A DNA stretch of 64,000 nt from Halopseudomonas pachastrellae (GTDB taxonomy: Bacteria; Pseudomonadota; Gammaproteobacteria; Pseudomonadales; Pseudomonadaceae), in NCBI RefSeq assembly GCF_900114765.1, contig NZ_FOUD01000013.1, forward strand, positions 1-64,000, written 5' to 3'. The notes beneath the pieces were generated by a model, which was given only the letters and a program-made list of their open reading frames with translations, did not search any database and had not been told where the DNA came from. Shown here in pieces: positions 7,593 to 16,581 of this stretch (positions are counted from its first letter, which is position 1; each line of letters starts with the position of its first letter). A program made the translations under genes and the position numbers.

Positions 7593-7848
7593 GCAATCGT
7601 TTTCCATTGAAAGCCTTGCCGGTACGCTGTGGCCGCAACCTTGGAGCAAGATAGAAGTTCGCTGCTCTGCGATTAGGAACAAGAGCCAGACAAGAACGCG
7701 ACAAGTTGTGCCCACACGGCAGACAGCCCGGCTTGGAAGGAGGCTAGTCCCTATCGGCAGGGATGACGATACCCATGGCCCACGGTGGCCTGCTTAGGCT
7801 ATCGTTATCGGAAGAGGTCTAATCGAAACACCTTCTCTGGAAATCCAC

Positions 7849-8055
7849 ATGCCGCAAAACAACGACCTGGATAAACGCCGTGCGGATGTACTCCACGTTC
7901 AGGCGAGCAACAGACTCTCCGGAGTCCGAGTAAGCCAATACATGGCAGCAAGAATGGAGGAGTATGCTAACGGCCGTCTTTCTTCGGCAGAGCTAGTGGC
8001 CGAAGCAAAAATAAGGCACGGAGTCCAAAAGCGCTCACCTTCGGGCGAGGAATGA
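7849..8055 (+). CDS. VbhA-like antitoxin (orphan)
   Basis: The 68-residue protein opens with RRADVLHVQASNRLSGVRVSQYM and continues MEEYANGRLSSAELVAEAK. This resembles the VbhA antitoxins that inhibit Fic AMP-transferases through an S-x-x-x-E-G inhibitory helix. Here the corresponding stretch is SNRLSG, so the key glutamate position is Ser, which would weaken or abolish classic Fic inhibition. No Fic gene is present on either side. It may be an orphan or a relative with another role. A GGAAA precedes the ATG. The family assignment is tentative. Confidence 0.5.
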   Translation: MPQNNDLDKRRADVLHVQASNRLSGVRVSQYMAARMEEYANGRLSSAELVAEAKIRHGVQKRSPSGEE

Positions 8056-8598
8056 CACGCTAGTCCACACCATCGCAACGCTCGTCTGCGACGCCCTTAT
8101 TGCACGATGCACGAACCTGGGTGGGCGAACCTCTCGGAGACGCTTATTCACCTTGTCCGATACTGTAGTCCTAACACCGAAGCTTTCGTCGAGCTGTCAG
8201 TACCAAGAGCCCCCCCGATCCCCAAAAGATCACCTGCCAAAATGCTTCCCTGCTTTCAGGCCCACAAGGCTCAGTCAACCAAGCAGGGACATCCCGCGGT
8301 AAAAAAACAGATGGAACAAAGCGCCGTAGAGAGCTCCATTCGATTAGACGAGCATACCTAGCTGCCATATCAATACGTCACTTGGTGCCGCAAGAGTAGG
8401 CGAATTGAGGTCGCCAACCGAGATCGGAGCCGGAGCGGACTATAGTCTATTGAGATGCATGAAACGCCCTAGGGCGGAGCTAACCGAAGGATCAAGCTGG
8501 TAAAGACCGACTAAGGTCAGGTGGTCAAAAAAGGTATCATTTCGTGTATCAAAAGCAACAACGCCGAAACACGAAAAAACGTAACCTATTGATTTAAT
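8056..8598. other. Gene-poor stretch next to the tRNA
   Basis: About 540 bases. One frame (8107-8361, plus) encodes 84 residues, but its composition and lack of a ribosome site argue against it. No integrase, repeat or RNA gene is visible. If an island ends at the tRNA, an integrase would often be expected here; none remains. Confidence 0.5.
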
Positions 8599-8675
8599 TG
8601 GCGCGCGAGCCCGGATTCGAACCGGGGACCTACCGCTTAGGAGGCGGTTGCTCTATCCAGCTGAGCTACAAGCGC
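8599..8675 (-). tRNA. tRNA-Arg (anticodon CCT), CCA encoded
   Basis: On the minus strand the D arm, an anticodon arm with loop CTCCTAA between accgc and gcggt, and a T arm cccgg-TTCGAAT-ccggg are all well formed, and CCA is encoded at 8601-8599. It reads AGG codons. The acceptor stem is odd: the 5' strand gcgcttg and the 3' strand ctcgcgc mispair at positions 5:68 (T-C) and 6:67 (T-T). A 3' strand of caagcgc would pair perfectly. The 3' end points toward the accessory region at 1-8.6 kb, so the mispairing fits a tRNA whose 3' end was replaced on integration of foreign DNA. Confidence 0.9.
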
Positions 8676-8985
8676 GTATCCCTGTGACGAGCCGCTGTCA
8701 TGGCTCTCGGACGCTGCGCATCTTAACCAAAGCAGGAGGTCATTTCCACCAAGGCGGGCGCTGCGTTCAGCACTAGCAAAGTGCCATTCGTCGTAAACCC
8801 GTCACATTTTAGGGGCATTTTTTTGTCGCGCTCTGGCGCTCTGAAAAAAAACCGGGTCTACTAGTGGCACCTTGCAGGCAAAACTTGTCTAACCTGACGA
8901 CAAGGATGCACTGGCCCATGGCTTACCGCCGTTTGAGGCACTAGGCCAGTATCGATTTTTTCAGCGAAGCGATTATTATTGCCCC
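8676..8985. other. Upstream region of amrZ and of tRNA-Arg
   Basis: About 310 bases between divergent genes. It must carry the promoters for tRNA-Arg (minus) and amrZ (plus). It is rich in short A and T runs. AmrZ represses its own gene in P. aeruginosa, so an AmrZ site is expected, but I could not define one with confidence. No further gene is seen. Confidence 0.5.
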
Positions 8986-9309
8986 ATGAAAACAGCGACC
9001 CAGCACTACACCAGCCGCACAGCCGACAAGTTTGTTGTTCGTCTGCCACAGGGCATGCGTGATCGCATTGCCGACGTAGCCAAACAGCATCACCGCAGCA
9101 TGAACTCGGAGATCATTGCCCGGCTCGAACACAGCCTGCTCGATCTGCCCACACTGCCCGACACCGGCCACCCTTCACGCAAGATGCTCAACGAGCAGGA
9201 TGCTGAAGGTCTGAGCAGCCCTGAGCGCGAGCTGCTGCTGCGCTTTCGTGAAATGAGCCGCCGCCAGCAAAATGCACTGCTTGCTCTGCTGGCCAACGAA
9301 CAGCAGTAA
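8986..9309 (+). CDS. amrZ: AmrZ/AlgZ-type ribbon-helix-helix transcription factor
   Basis: The 107-residue protein is close to the AmrZ (AlgZ) sequence of P. aeruginosa as I recall it: [16 protein letters not shown] there against [20 protein letters not shown] here, followed by [18 protein letters not shown], the Arc-type RHH domain. The C-terminus ([31 protein letters not shown]) matches the tetramerisation part. In Pseudomonas AmrZ activates alginate and represses flagellum and c-di-GMP genes. No strong ribosome site precedes the ATG. The gene stands alone, just outside the proposed island junction, and ends at a strong bidirectional terminator shared with oadB. Confidence 0.9.
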   Translation: MKTATQHYTSRTADKFVVRLPQGMRDRIADVAKQHHRSMNSEIIARLEHSLLDLPTLPDTGHPSRKMLNEQDAEGLSSPERELLLRFREMSRRQQNALLALLANEQQ

Positions 9310-9365
9310 AACCACCGCCCTCCTCGGATACACCCTGCCAAGCCATCGGCATCATCTAAAGGGCA

Positions 9366-9397
9366 TAAAAAAACCCGCTCAATTGAGCGGGTTTTTT
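9366..9397. terminator. Bidirectional intrinsic terminator between amrZ and oadB
   Basis: A perfect 22-base palindrome (aacccgctcaattgagcggg plus tt) is flanked by an A-run on the left and a T-run on the right, so it works on both strands. It ends amrZ from the left and the oadGAB operon from the right. Confidence 0.9.
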
Positions 9398-9410
9398 GTG
9401 GCCTTCACTA

Positions 9411-10547
9411 TCAGCCGACGAAGTTCAGCAGGATACCTGCTGCCACCGCCGAGCCAATAACACCGGCCAGGTTGGGACCCATCGCATGCATCAACAGGAA
9501 GTTGTGCGGATTGGTCTCCAGACCTACGCGGTTGGATACCCGCGCCGCCATGGGCACCGCCGATACGCCGGCAGAACCGATCAGCGGGTTAATCGGGTTC
9601 TTGCTGACCAGGTTGAGCAACTTGGCCATCAGTACACCAGCCGCAGTACCAGCGCAGAACGCCAGCATGCCCAGAACCAGAATGCCCAGGGTCTTGAGCT
9701 GCAGGAAGGAGTCGGCAGACAGCTTGGAACCAACCGCCAGACCCAGACCAATGGTGACAATGTTGATCAGCGCATTGCGCGTGGTGTCAGCCAGGCGCTC
9801 AACCACACCACACTCACGCATCAGGTTACCGAAGCACAGCATACCCACCAGCGGAGCTGCATCAGGCAGCAGCAGAGCAACCAGCATCAGCAGCAACAGC
9901 GGGAAGATGATCTTCTCCGACTTGCTGACCACACGCAGCTGAGTCATGACAATGCCACGCTCTTTCTGGTTGGTCAGTGCGCGCATGATCGGCGGCTGCA
10001 GCAGCGGCACCAGTGCCATGTAGGAGTAGGCGGCCACAGCAATCGGACCCAGCAGATCCGGCGCCAGCTTGGAGGTCACAAAGATAGAGGTTGGACCATC
10101 CGCACCACCAATAATGGCGATGGATGCCGCTTCCTTCATGGTGAACTCAAAGCCCGGGATACCGGCCGACGTCAGCGCCAGGGCGCCAAGCAGCGTGCCG
10201 AAAATACCAAACTGCGCAGCGGCGCCCAGCAGCAGCGTGCGGGGGTTTGCCAGCATCGGACCGAAGTCGGTCATGGCGCCCACACCCATGAAGATCAGCA
10301 GCGGAAAGACACTGGTAGGCAGACCCACTTCATAGATCAGGTGCAGGATGCCAGACCCTTGCGCCATATTGGCAACCGGCAGGTTGGCCAGAATGCCGCC
10401 AAAGCCGATCGGGATCAGCAGCAGCGGCTCAAAGCCCTTGCGAATGGCCAGGTAGATGAGGCCAAAGCACACCAGGATCATCACCGCCTGGCCGGGGGCC
10501 ATGTGGTAGATACCCGTGGTATGCCATAGCTGGAGAAGCTTATCCAT
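9411..10547 (-). CDS. oadB: Sodium-translocating decarboxylase subunit beta (OadB family)
   Basis: The 378-residue protein has about ten hydrophobic segments and the family's signature [21 protein letters not shown], whose aspartate lies in the Na+ path of the beta subunit. It catalyses decarboxylation of carboxybiotin coupled to Na+ export across the inner membrane. N-terminal [21 protein letters not shown] and the ending [20 protein letters not shown] are typical; the length matches the shorter family members. It is the last gene of oadGAB, 11 bases after oadA, with a GGGAGA site. It is identified by family; oxaloacetate as substrate is presumed from the alpha subunit. Confidence 0.92.
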   Translation of the reverse strand: MDKLLQLWHTTGIYHMAPGQAVMILVCFGLIYLAIRKGFEPLLLIPIGFGGILANLPVANMAQGSGILHLIYEVGLPTSVFPLLIFMGVGAMTDFGPMLANPRTLLLGAAAQFGIFGTLLGALALTSAGIPGFEFTMKEAASIAIIGGADGPTSIFVTSKLAPDLLGPIAVAAYSYMALVPLLQPPIMRALTNQKERGIVMTQLRVVSKSEKIIFPLLLLMLVALLLPDAAPLVGMLCFGNLMRECGVVERLADTTRNALINIVTIGLGLAVGSKLSADSFLQLKTLGILVLGMLAFCAGTAAGVLMAKLLNLVSKNPINPLIGSAGVSAVPMAARVSNRVGLETNPHNFLLMHAMGPNLAGVIGSAVAAGILLNFVG

Positions 10548-10558
10548 TAGTCTCTCCC

Positions 10559-12337
10559 TTAGCCGATGGTCAGCAGAGTGTCGCCAACGGCAACGGCGTC
10601 GCCAACCTTGACGTCAACAGAAGCAACGGTACCGGCGCGCTGTGTGCGGACTTCGGTTTCCATCTTCATGGCTTCAAGGATCATGACAACATCACCCTCT
10701 TCCACAGCATCGCCGACGCTGACCAGTACCTTGAAGATATTGCCCGACAGCGGCGCAACCTGCGGCTCGCCTTCACCAGCAGGTGCGGCAGCAGCCTGAG
10801 CCGGCGCAGCGCTTTCACCAATCGGCTTGATGCCGGAGATGTCGCCACCCTCGGTCACCTGAACCACGTACTCCTTGCCGTTGACGGCAACGGTGTAGGC
10901 TTGCGGCGCAGCCGCGCTGCTGCCGGCCGGCAGTTCGTTGCCGGTAGGCACCGGCTCGAAGGCGTCCGGGTTGCCACGGTTTTCCAGGAACTTGAGACCA
11001 ATCTGCGGGAACAGCGCGTAAGTCAGAACGTCGTCGATCTCGTTCTCGGCCAGCTTGATGCCCTTTTCGCTGGCCAGGCCCTTGAGCTCGGCAGTCAGCT
11101 TGTCCATCTCTGCTTCCAACAGATCAGCCGGACGGCAGGTGATGGCTTGAGCGCCATCCAGAACGCGCGCTTGCAGCTCTGCATTGAAGGCCGCCGGCGC
11201 CGCGCCGTACTCGCCCTTCAGAACGCCTGCGGTTTCTTTGGTGATCGACTTGTAACGCTCGCCGGTCAGGACGTTGATAACCGCCTGGGTGCCAACGATT
11301 TGCGAGGTAGGCGTAACCAGCGGGATAAAGCCCAGGTCTTCGCGAACACGCGGGATTTCAGCCAGCACTTCGTCAAACTTGTCGCTGGCGCCCTGCTCCT
11401 TGAGCTGGTTTTCCATGTTGGTCAGCATGCCGCCCGGTACTTGAGCGACCAGAATGCGCGAATCAACACCGCGCAGGTTGCCTTCAAACTTGGCGTATTT
11501 CTTCCGCACTTCGCGGAAGTAGGCAGCCACTTCTTCCAGCAGCTCCAGATTCAGGCCGGTGTCGCGCGGGGAGTTCTGGAAGATGGCAACGACCGATTCG
11601 GTCGGCGAGTGACCGTAGGTCATCGACATGGAAGAGATCGCGGAGTCGACATTGTCGATACCGGCTTCAGCAGCCTTGAGGATGGCGGCAGTGGACAGAC
11701 CAGCGGTCGCATGGCACTGCATGTGAACCGGGATGCTCAGCGTGGACTTCAGCTGGCTGACCAGATCGAACGCAACATAGGGGTTCAGAATGCCGGCCAT
11801 ATCCTTGATGGCGATGGAGTCGGCACCCATGTCTTCGATCTGCTTGGCCAGATCGACCCACATCTGCAGGGTGTGCACCGGGCTGGTGGTGTAGGAAATG
11901 GTGCCCTGGGCGTGCTTGCCCTGCGCCTTGACGGCTTTCAGAGCGGTTTCCAGGTTGCGCGGGTCGTTCATCGCGTCAAACACGCGGAATACGTCCACAC
12001 CATTAACCGCAGCGCGCTCAACGAACTTCTCAACCACGTCGTCGGCGTAATGGCGGTAACCCAGCAGGTTCTGACCACGCAGCAGCATCTGCTGACGGGT
12101 ATTGGGCATGGCCTTTTTCAGAGCGCGGATACGCTCCCACGGATCTTCCCCAAGGTAACGGATGCAGGCATCAAAGGTCGCGCCGCCCCAGGATTCAACA
12201 GACCAGAAGCCAACCTGATCCAGCTTGCCGGCGATCGGCAGCATGTCGTCCAGACGCATGCGCGTGGCCAGGATGGATTGGTGAGCATCACGCAGGATGA
12301 CATCGGTAATGCCCAGAGGCTGTTTGTTATCGGTCAT
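10559..12337 (-). CDS. oadA: Oxaloacetate decarboxylase alpha / pyruvate carboxylase subunit B-like
   Basis: A 592-residue biotin-dependent carboxyltransferase. The N-terminal HMGL-like barrel contains [20 protein letters not shown] (metal and active-site loop) and IKDMAGIL. The middle is the conserved carboxylase domain. After an Ala/Pro linker near residues 505-525 comes a biotinyl domain with EAMKMETEV, whose Lys carries biotin. With OadB and OadG it forms the Na+ pump that moves CO2 from oxaloacetate. Subunit B of two-part pyruvate carboxylases is similar, but the flanking oadG and oadB settle the role. There is a weak ribosome site before the ATG at 12337. Confidence 0.92.
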   Translation of the reverse strand: MTDNKQPLGITDVILRDAHQSILATRMRLDDMLPIAGKLDQVGFWSVESWGGATFDACIRYLGEDPWERIRALKKAMPNTRQQMLLRGQNLLGYRHYADDVVEKFVERAAVNGVDVFRVFDAMNDPRNLETALKAVKAQGKHAQGTISYTTSPVHTLQMWVDLAKQIEDMGADSIAIKDMAGILNPYVAFDLVSQLKSTLSIPVHMQCHATAGLSTAAILKAAEAGIDNVDSAISSMSMTYGHSPTESVVAIFQNSPRDTGLNLELLEEVAAYFREVRKKYAKFEGNLRGVDSRILVAQVPGGMLTNMENQLKEQGASDKFDEVLAEIPRVREDLGFIPLVTPTSQIVGTQAVINVLTGERYKSITKETAGVLKGEYGAAPAAFNAELQARVLDGAQAITCRPADLLEAEMDKLTAELKGLASEKGIKLAENEIDDVLTYALFPQIGLKFLENRGNPDAFEPVPTGNELPAGSSAAAPQAYTVAVNGKEYVVQVTEGGDISGIKPIGESAAPAQAAAAPAGEGEPQVAPLSGNIFKVLVSVGDAVEEGDVVMILEAMKMETEVRTQRAGTVASVDVKVGDAVAVGDTLLTIG

Positions 12338-12387
12338 AGTGTCATGGCCTTTATTTGATTTTTAATGGTGAAAACCGCAAAACGAAA

Positions 12388-12645
12388 TCAGGAACGCTGG
12401 CGCGCGCGGTGCTGCTTGATAGCAGCGCCAATGGCGGCAACGACATCAGGGTCCACACTGGCTGGCGCAGCACTGGGCCTTTTGCGCACGGGCTTGGGCG
12501 CCGGAGCGGCCTCGGGGAAATAACGTGACAGGATGGCGGACATCAGGCTGGTACAGCAGACCAGCAGAATAAGGAAGGAGAACACTGCCCCCATCCCGAG
12601 GAGCATCAGCTCGACGCCCTCAAGAACCAGATTGGTTGATTCCAT
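12388..12645 (-). CDS. oadG: Oxaloacetate decarboxylase subunit gamma (OadG family)
   Basis: An 85-residue small membrane protein with one N-terminal hydrophobic helix ([19 protein letters not shown]) and a Pro/Ala/Lys-rich cytosolic tail ([33 protein letters not shown]), the usual OadG plan. The gamma subunit anchors alpha to beta and binds Zn2+. The ATG at 12645 follows a GGGAGAG site; an upstream in-frame ATG at 12660 would overlap that site. It is the first gene of the operon, 50 bases before oadA. Confidence 0.85.
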   Translation of the reverse strand: MESTNLVLEGVELMLLGMGAVFSFLILLVCCTSLMSAILSRYFPEAAPAPKPVRKRPSAAPASVDPDVVAAIGAAIKQHRARQRS

Positions 12646-12830
12646 TTTCTCTCCCTGCAACTCTGGGCATGGTTGGGACCATGCTGCTCTTTTAATAGTT
12701 GAACTTCAGTGGGTGTACGACCAAAGCCCGATTGCGGACGGGCCTCCCACGCGAAAAAACGGCCTAATGTATCCTGATGTGACATTTTAGGCAATCAAGG
12801 CGACACCTACTCAGGGTGGGGAGAGCACAC

Positions 12831-14270
12831 TCAGAGCAGGAACAACGTCGCCAGGCCGAGGAAGATAAAGAACCCGCCACTGTCAGTAATAGCGGTGATC
12901 AGCACGCTTGAACCCAGCGCAGGGTCGCCGCCAAGACGCAGCCTGATCAAGGGTATGAATACCCCCATACAGGCCGCCAGCAGCATATTCAGCGTCATTG
13001 CAGCCAGCAGCACGATGGCCAGCGCGACACTGCCGTATAAAAGGTAGGCGATACCGGCAAGTACGCAACCCCAGAACAAACCGTTGATCAGCGCCACGCC
13101 AACCTCTTTGCGCAGCAGGCGCTTGCCGTGCGCCACCTGAACCTGCCCGGTGGCAATACCACGGACAATCATGGTGATGGTCTGGTTGCCGGAATTGCCG
13201 CCGATACCGGCGACAATCGGCATCAGCGCCGCCAGCGCGACCAGCTGCTCGATAGCCGTCTCAAACAGGCCGATTACCCGGGAGGCAACCAGCGCGGTAC
13301 ACAGGTTCACAGCAAGCCAGGCCCAGCGGTTGCGCACGGATTTCCAGACCGAGGCAAAGATATCCTCTTCCTCGCGCAGACCCGCCGCATTCAGCACCTC
13401 GGCCTCGCTCTCCTCACGGATATAGTCAACCATCTCATCGATGGTCAGACGGCCGCACAGGCGCCCGAGATTATCGACAACCGGCGCGGACACCAGGTCA
13501 TAGCGTTCAAAGGCCTGAGCCGCCTCACCGGCGTCATCTGCCGGATCGAACACCACCGGGTCATCCGCCATGACATCGGCCACCAACGCATCCGGAGAGC
13601 TGACCAGCAGCTTCTTGATCGACAAAACCCCCTTGAGCAAGCCTTCGGTATCCACCACAAACAGCTTGTCGGTGTGATCAGGCAAGGCGTCAAAGCGGCG
13701 GAGATAGCGGCTGACCACTTCCAGGCTGACGTCATCACGGATCGTCAGCATGTCGAAGTCCATCAGCGCCCCGACCTGATCCTCGTCGTAAGACAGGGCC
13801 GACTTCAGACGATCGCGCTGCTGTGCATCCAGGCTATCCATCAGCTCGCGCACGATGTCGCGCGGCAGATCAGGTGCCAGGTCCGCCAGCTCGTCCGCAT
13901 CCAGGCTGTTGGCGGCGGCGATCAGCTCATGGCTGTCCATGTCGGCGATCAGCGTTTCACGCACCGCATCCGACACTTCCAGCAGAATCTCGCCGTCGCG
14001 CTCGGTCTTGACCAGCTGCCAGACCGCCAGACGCTCCTCCAGCGGCAGCGACTCCAGCACATAGGCTACGTCGGCCGGATGCAGCTCATCGAGCTTGCGC
14101 TGCAGCTCGACCAGGTTCTGCTGATGCACCAGATGCTCGACCAGCTCCTGGTGCTGGCCATCCTGCTTGTGCACCAGATTCTCGACCAGGCGGTGGCGCT
14201 CCAACAGCTCCTGCACCTGCTCGAGACGATCCTGCAGGCTTTCCGGTGATTTTCTGTTGATTTCCGACAT
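12831..14270 (-). CDS. mgtE: MgtE-type magnesium transporter
   Basis: About 479 residues: an N-terminal superhelical MgtE_N domain (about 45-150, LHPADVAYVLESLPLEERLAVW; DELADLAPDLPRDIVRELMDSLD), two CBS domains (about 155-285) that sense Mg2+, and a C-terminal five-helix channel domain with the family motif GGNSGNQTITMIVRGIATGQV and P/N-rich helices. It imports Mg2+ and closes when cytosolic Mg2+ is high. The start at 14270 (MSEINRKSPESLQD) is chosen over an ATG 33 bases upstream because it has a GGGAAG site and matches the N-terminus I recall in pseudomonads. Confidence 0.92.
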   Translation of the reverse strand: MSEINRKSPESLQDRLEQVQELLERHRLVENLVHKQDGQHQELVEHLVHQQNLVELQRKLDELHPADVAYVLESLPLEERLAVWQLVKTERDGEILLEVSDAVRETLIADMDSHELIAAANSLDADELADLAPDLPRDIVRELMDSLDAQQRDRLKSALSYDEDQVGALMDFDMLTIRDDVSLEVVSRYLRRFDALPDHTDKLFVVDTEGLLKGVLSIKKLLVSSPDALVADVMADDPVVFDPADDAGEAAQAFERYDLVSAPVVDNLGRLCGRLTIDEMVDYIREESEAEVLNAAGLREEEDIFASVWKSVRNRWAWLAVNLCTALVASRVIGLFETAIEQLVALAALMPIVAGIGGNSGNQTITMIVRGIATGQVQVAHGKRLLRKEVGVALINGLFWGCVLAGIAYLLYGSVALAIVLLAAMTLNMLLAACMGVFIPLIRLRLGGDPALGSSVLITAITDSGGFFIFLGLATLFLL

Positions 14271-14400
14271 GGCAAGGCTTCCCGACCGCCCTATTGCGGG
14301 CATTTACCTATCGACGCCGCCCGACACAGGCAGGCCACAGCAAGTTGGCACTCAGCCTATCAGGCTTTACCCGGCAACTCAGCTGCACTTTCATGAAGAC

Positions 14401-14429
14401 AAAAAAAAACCCACTGAATTCAGTGGGTT
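14401..14429 (-). terminator. Intrinsic terminator after the first tRNA-Arg(ACG)
   Basis: The perfect palindrome aacccactgaattcagtggg plus tt follows the tRNA on the minus strand and, read on that strand, ends in a run of about nine T. It is nearly identical to the one after the second tRNA. Confidence 0.85.
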
Positions 14430-14436
14430 CTTCATA

Positions 14437-14513
14437 TGGCGCACTCGGGAGGATTCGAACCTCCGACCGCTCGGTTCGTAGCCGAGTACTCTATCCAGCT
14501 GAGCTACGAGTGC
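14437..14513 (-). tRNA. tRNA-Arg (anticodon ACG), copy 1
   Basis: The acceptor gcactcg pairs fully with cgagtgc, the anticodon loop is CTACGAA between ctcgg and ccgag, the T arm is ggagg-TTCGAAT-cctcc, and CCA is encoded. The A34 of ACG is normally edited to inosine by TadA so that CGU, CGC and CGA are read. It is identical to the next tRNA. Confidence 0.95.
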
Positions 14514-14575
14514 GTGTGGAGGCGCATTATACGCACTTTTTTCGCCTTGTCATCAGTAACATCAAACTAAAGACG

Positions 14576-14603
14576 AAAAAAAACCCACTGAAATCAGTGG
14601 GTT
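14576..14603 (-). terminator. Intrinsic terminator after the second tRNA-Arg(ACG)
   Basis: The stem aacccactg/cagtgggtt with a short loop, read on the minus strand, ends in a run of T. It separates the two tRNA genes, so each appears to be transcribed as its own unit or the read-through is limited. Confidence 0.8.
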
Positions 14604-14610
14604 CTTTATA

Positions 14611-14687
14611 TGGCGCACTCGGGAGGATTCGAACCTCCGACCGCTCGGTTCGTAGCCGAGTACTCTATCCAGCTGAGCTACGAGTGC
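14611..14687 (-). tRNA. tRNA-Arg (anticodon ACG), copy 2
   Basis: Identical to the copy 174 bases downstream, with full acceptor pairing, ACG anticodon and encoded CCA. Confidence 0.95.
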
Positions 14688-14784
14688 GTGTGGGGGCGAA
14701 TTATAGGCTCTTTTACCGCGCCGTCAAATGTTTTTTCTTTTAAATTCAAGAAGTAACACCTGACAAAACCTACAACTCTAAAAA

Positions 14785-14875
14785 TGGCGGAGAGGGCGGG
14801 ATTCGAACCCGCGATACCCTTTTGAGGTATACTCCCTTAGCAGGGGAGCGCCTTCGGCCTCTCGGCCACCTCTCC
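14785..14875 (-). tRNA. tRNA-Ser (anticodon GCT)
   Basis: A 91-base class II tRNA with the long variable arm of serine tRNAs. The acceptor ggagagg pairs with cctctcc, the anticodon loop is CTGCTAA, the T arm is gcggg-TTCGAAT-cccgc, and CCA is encoded. It reads AGC and AGU codons. It lies between csrA and the tRNA-Arg pair, all on the minus strand. Confidence 0.95.
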
Positions 14876-14934
14876 GAACACGCGGGGAATATTACCCGCG
14901 TGATTTTATTATTGCAACGAAAAACTCAATAAAA

Positions 14935-15120
14935 TTAGTTATTTGGTTCTTCGTCTTTCTCTTTCTGGATGCGCTGGTAAATTTCTTCGCGGTGAACAGC
15001 GACTTCTTTCGGCGCATTGACGCCAATGCGCACCTGGTTGCCTTTGACGCCCAGGACAGTCACGGTAACTTCATCACCTACCATCAGGGTTTCACCAACC
15101 CGTCGAGTGAGTATCAGCAT
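14935..15120 (-). CDS. csrA: Carbon storage regulator CsrA/RsmA
   Basis: A 61-residue protein of the usual length for the family: [20 protein letters not shown], then [28 protein letters not shown]. The RNA-contacting residues at the N-terminus (LTRR) and in the strand-5 region (VHREE) are intact. It binds GGA motifs in mRNA leaders and blocks or stabilises translation; in Pseudomonas (RsmA) it controls secretion, biofilm and virulence switches and is titrated by small RNAs. The leader has GGAG and GGA close to the ATG, consistent with the autoregulation known in the family. The neighbours lysC and tRNA-Ser are standard in pseudomonads. Confidence 0.97.
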   Translation of the reverse strand: MLILTRRVGETLMVGDEVTVTVLGVKGNQVRIGVNAPKEVAVHREEIYQRIQKEKDEEPNN

Positions 15121-15274
15121 TCCATTTCTCCTTACTAATGATCAGGACACAGCTCTGCAAAAAACCGGCTAGTAGCCTGGCGCGACCTTGATCGACGCAG
15201 GCGGACACGGCAGCCAGAAACCGCGCCCTTGTAACTGACCAGCCGGGGCCGGTCAGCCGGGACCGACAACGCCG

Positions 15275-16510
15275 TTAAGCGTCCTCGGCTGCCGGAGCAT
15301 CCAGCCCGAAGGCGGTATGCAGCGCACGCACTGCAAGCTCCAGATACTTCTCGTCGATGACCACCGACACCTTGATTTCAGAGGTGGAGATCATCTGAAT
15401 ATTGATACCTTCATCCGCCAGCGCCTCAAACATGCTGCTGGCCACGCCCGCGTGCGAGCGCATGCCTACCCCTACGATAGACACCTTGGCGATTTTGTCA
15501 TCCGCCGCCACTTCACGTGCGCCGATATCGCTGGCTACCTGCTTGAGAATAGACTCTGCTTTGCGAAATTCGTTGCGATGCACGGTAAAGGTGAAGTCGG
15601 TCGTGTTATCCATCGACACGTTCTGCACAATCATGTCGACTTCGATGTTCGCAGCACTGACCGGGCCCAGAATCTTGAAGGCCACACCGGGGGTGTCCGG
15701 CACGCCGCGGATGGTCAGTTTGGCTTCATCACGATTGAACGCGATACCGGAGATGACGGGTTGTTCCATTGATACATTGTCCTCAAGGGTAATAAGGGTG
15801 CCCGGGCCTTCTTTAAAGCTGTGCAGCACGCGCAGCGGCACGGCATATTTGCCAGCAAACTCCACCGAACGAATCTGCAGCACCTTGGAGCCCAGGCTGG
15901 CCATCTCCAGCATCTCTTCAAAGGTGATGCGATCGAGTCGGCGAGCGCGCTCAACCACGCGCGGGTCAGTGGTATAGACACCATCTACGTCAGTGTAGAT
16001 CTGACACTCGTCGGCCTTCAGCGCTGCTGCCAGCGCCACACCGGTGGTGTCCGAGCCGCCACGGCCAAGGGTGGTAATGGCGCCATTCTCGTCCGCCCCC
16101 TGGAAGCCCGCCACGATAACCACACGACCGGCAGCCAGCTCGCTGCGCATACGCTCGTCGTCAATCTGCTGGATACGCGCCTTACCGTGGGCACTGTCGG
16201 TCAGAATACGCACCTGCGGGCCCGTCATGGAGACAGCCTCAACACCGATAGCCTTGAGCGCCATGGCCAGCAGGCCGATGGTGACCTGCTCGCCAGTGGA
16301 GACGATCACGTCCATCTCGCGCGGATCGGGGTCGGCCTGAATCTGCTTGGCCAGATCAATCAGGCGGTTGGTTTCCCCGCTCATGGCGGAGACCACCACG
16401 ACCAGGTCATCACCCCGCTCCCTGAAGCCCTTGATTTTCTCGGCTACTTGCTGGATTCGCTCCACGCTGCCAACCGAGGTACCACCAAACTTCTGGACAA
16501 TAAGCGCCAT
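15275..16510 (-). CDS. lysC: Aspartate kinase
   Basis: A 411-residue enzyme with the amino-acid kinase domain (KFGGTSVGSVERI at the start, VVVSAMSGETNRL, FQGADENGAITTLGRGGSDTTGV) and two C-terminal ACT domains (about 265-400) that bind lysine and threonine as feedback inhibitors. It phosphorylates aspartate in the first step of Lys, Met, Thr and diaminopimelate synthesis. Length and layout fit the class with no fused homoserine dehydrogenase. It is between alaS and csrA; the 154-base gap to csrA suggests a separate csrA promoter. I see no lysine riboswitch upstream. Confidence 0.96.
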   Translation of the reverse strand: MALIVQKFGGTSVGSVERIQQVAEKIKGFRERGDDLVVVVSAMSGETNRLIDLAKQIQADPDPREMDVIVSTGEQVTIGLLAMALKAIGVEAVSMTGPQVRILTDSAHGKARIQQIDDERMRSELAAGRVVIVAGFQGADENGAITTLGRGGSDTTGVALAAALKADECQIYTDVDGVYTTDPRVVERARRLDRITFEEMLEMASLGSKVLQIRSVEFAGKYAVPLRVLHSFKEGPGTLITLEDNVSMEQPVISGIAFNRDEAKLTIRGVPDTPGVAFKILGPVSAANIEVDMIVQNVSMDNTTDFTFTVHRNEFRKAESILKQVASDIGAREVAADDKIAKVSIVGVGMRSHAGVASSMFEALADEGINIQMISTSEIKVSVVIDEKYLELAVRALHTAFGLDAPAAEDA

Positions 16511-16581
16511 TTTGCTACGTCAATCCTCACCCAGCGGTCGGCCTTCCGACCCGTCTAAAAGCACTCTTGCGAGCGCCTCCC

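Larger units (their letters stand above)
14401..14700 (-). repeat. Tandem duplication of a tRNA-Arg(ACG) plus terminator unit, 174-base period
   Basis: The units at about 14401-14520 and 14575-14694 each contain a terminator palindrome, a short spacer and an identical tRNA-Arg(ACG). The terminators differ by about one base in the loop (gaattc and gaaatc) and the spacers by about one base. The tRNA sequences are identical over 77 bases. This is a recent or gene-converted duplication that doubles the dose of the main arginine tRNA. Confidence 0.85.

Noticed and set aside
8107-8361. An 84-codon frame near the tRNA
   Set aside because: No ribosome site, Pro/Ser/Lys-biased composition and no recognisable pattern.
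1-8598. Prophage
   Set aside because: No integrase, capsid, terminase, portal or lysis gene is present. The region is IS and toxin-antitoxin debris with a few cargo genes.
8870-8985. AmrZ binding site in the amrZ promoter
   Set aside because: A tggcccatggctta-like stretch was considered, but I could not match it reliably to the published consensus.
9396-10529. A 377-codon frame opposite oadB
   Set aside because: Antisense to a clear membrane subunit; the translation is a low-complexity Gln/His/Arg mix with no domain.
10901-12358. A 485-codon open frame opposite oadA
   Set aside because: It is the antisense shadow of a strongly identified gene; composition is His/Gln/Arg-rich as expected from reversed codons. 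Similar long shadows lie opposite alaS (17434-19236), rapA (27829-29919), gspE (53076-54713) and phoX (60229-62211).
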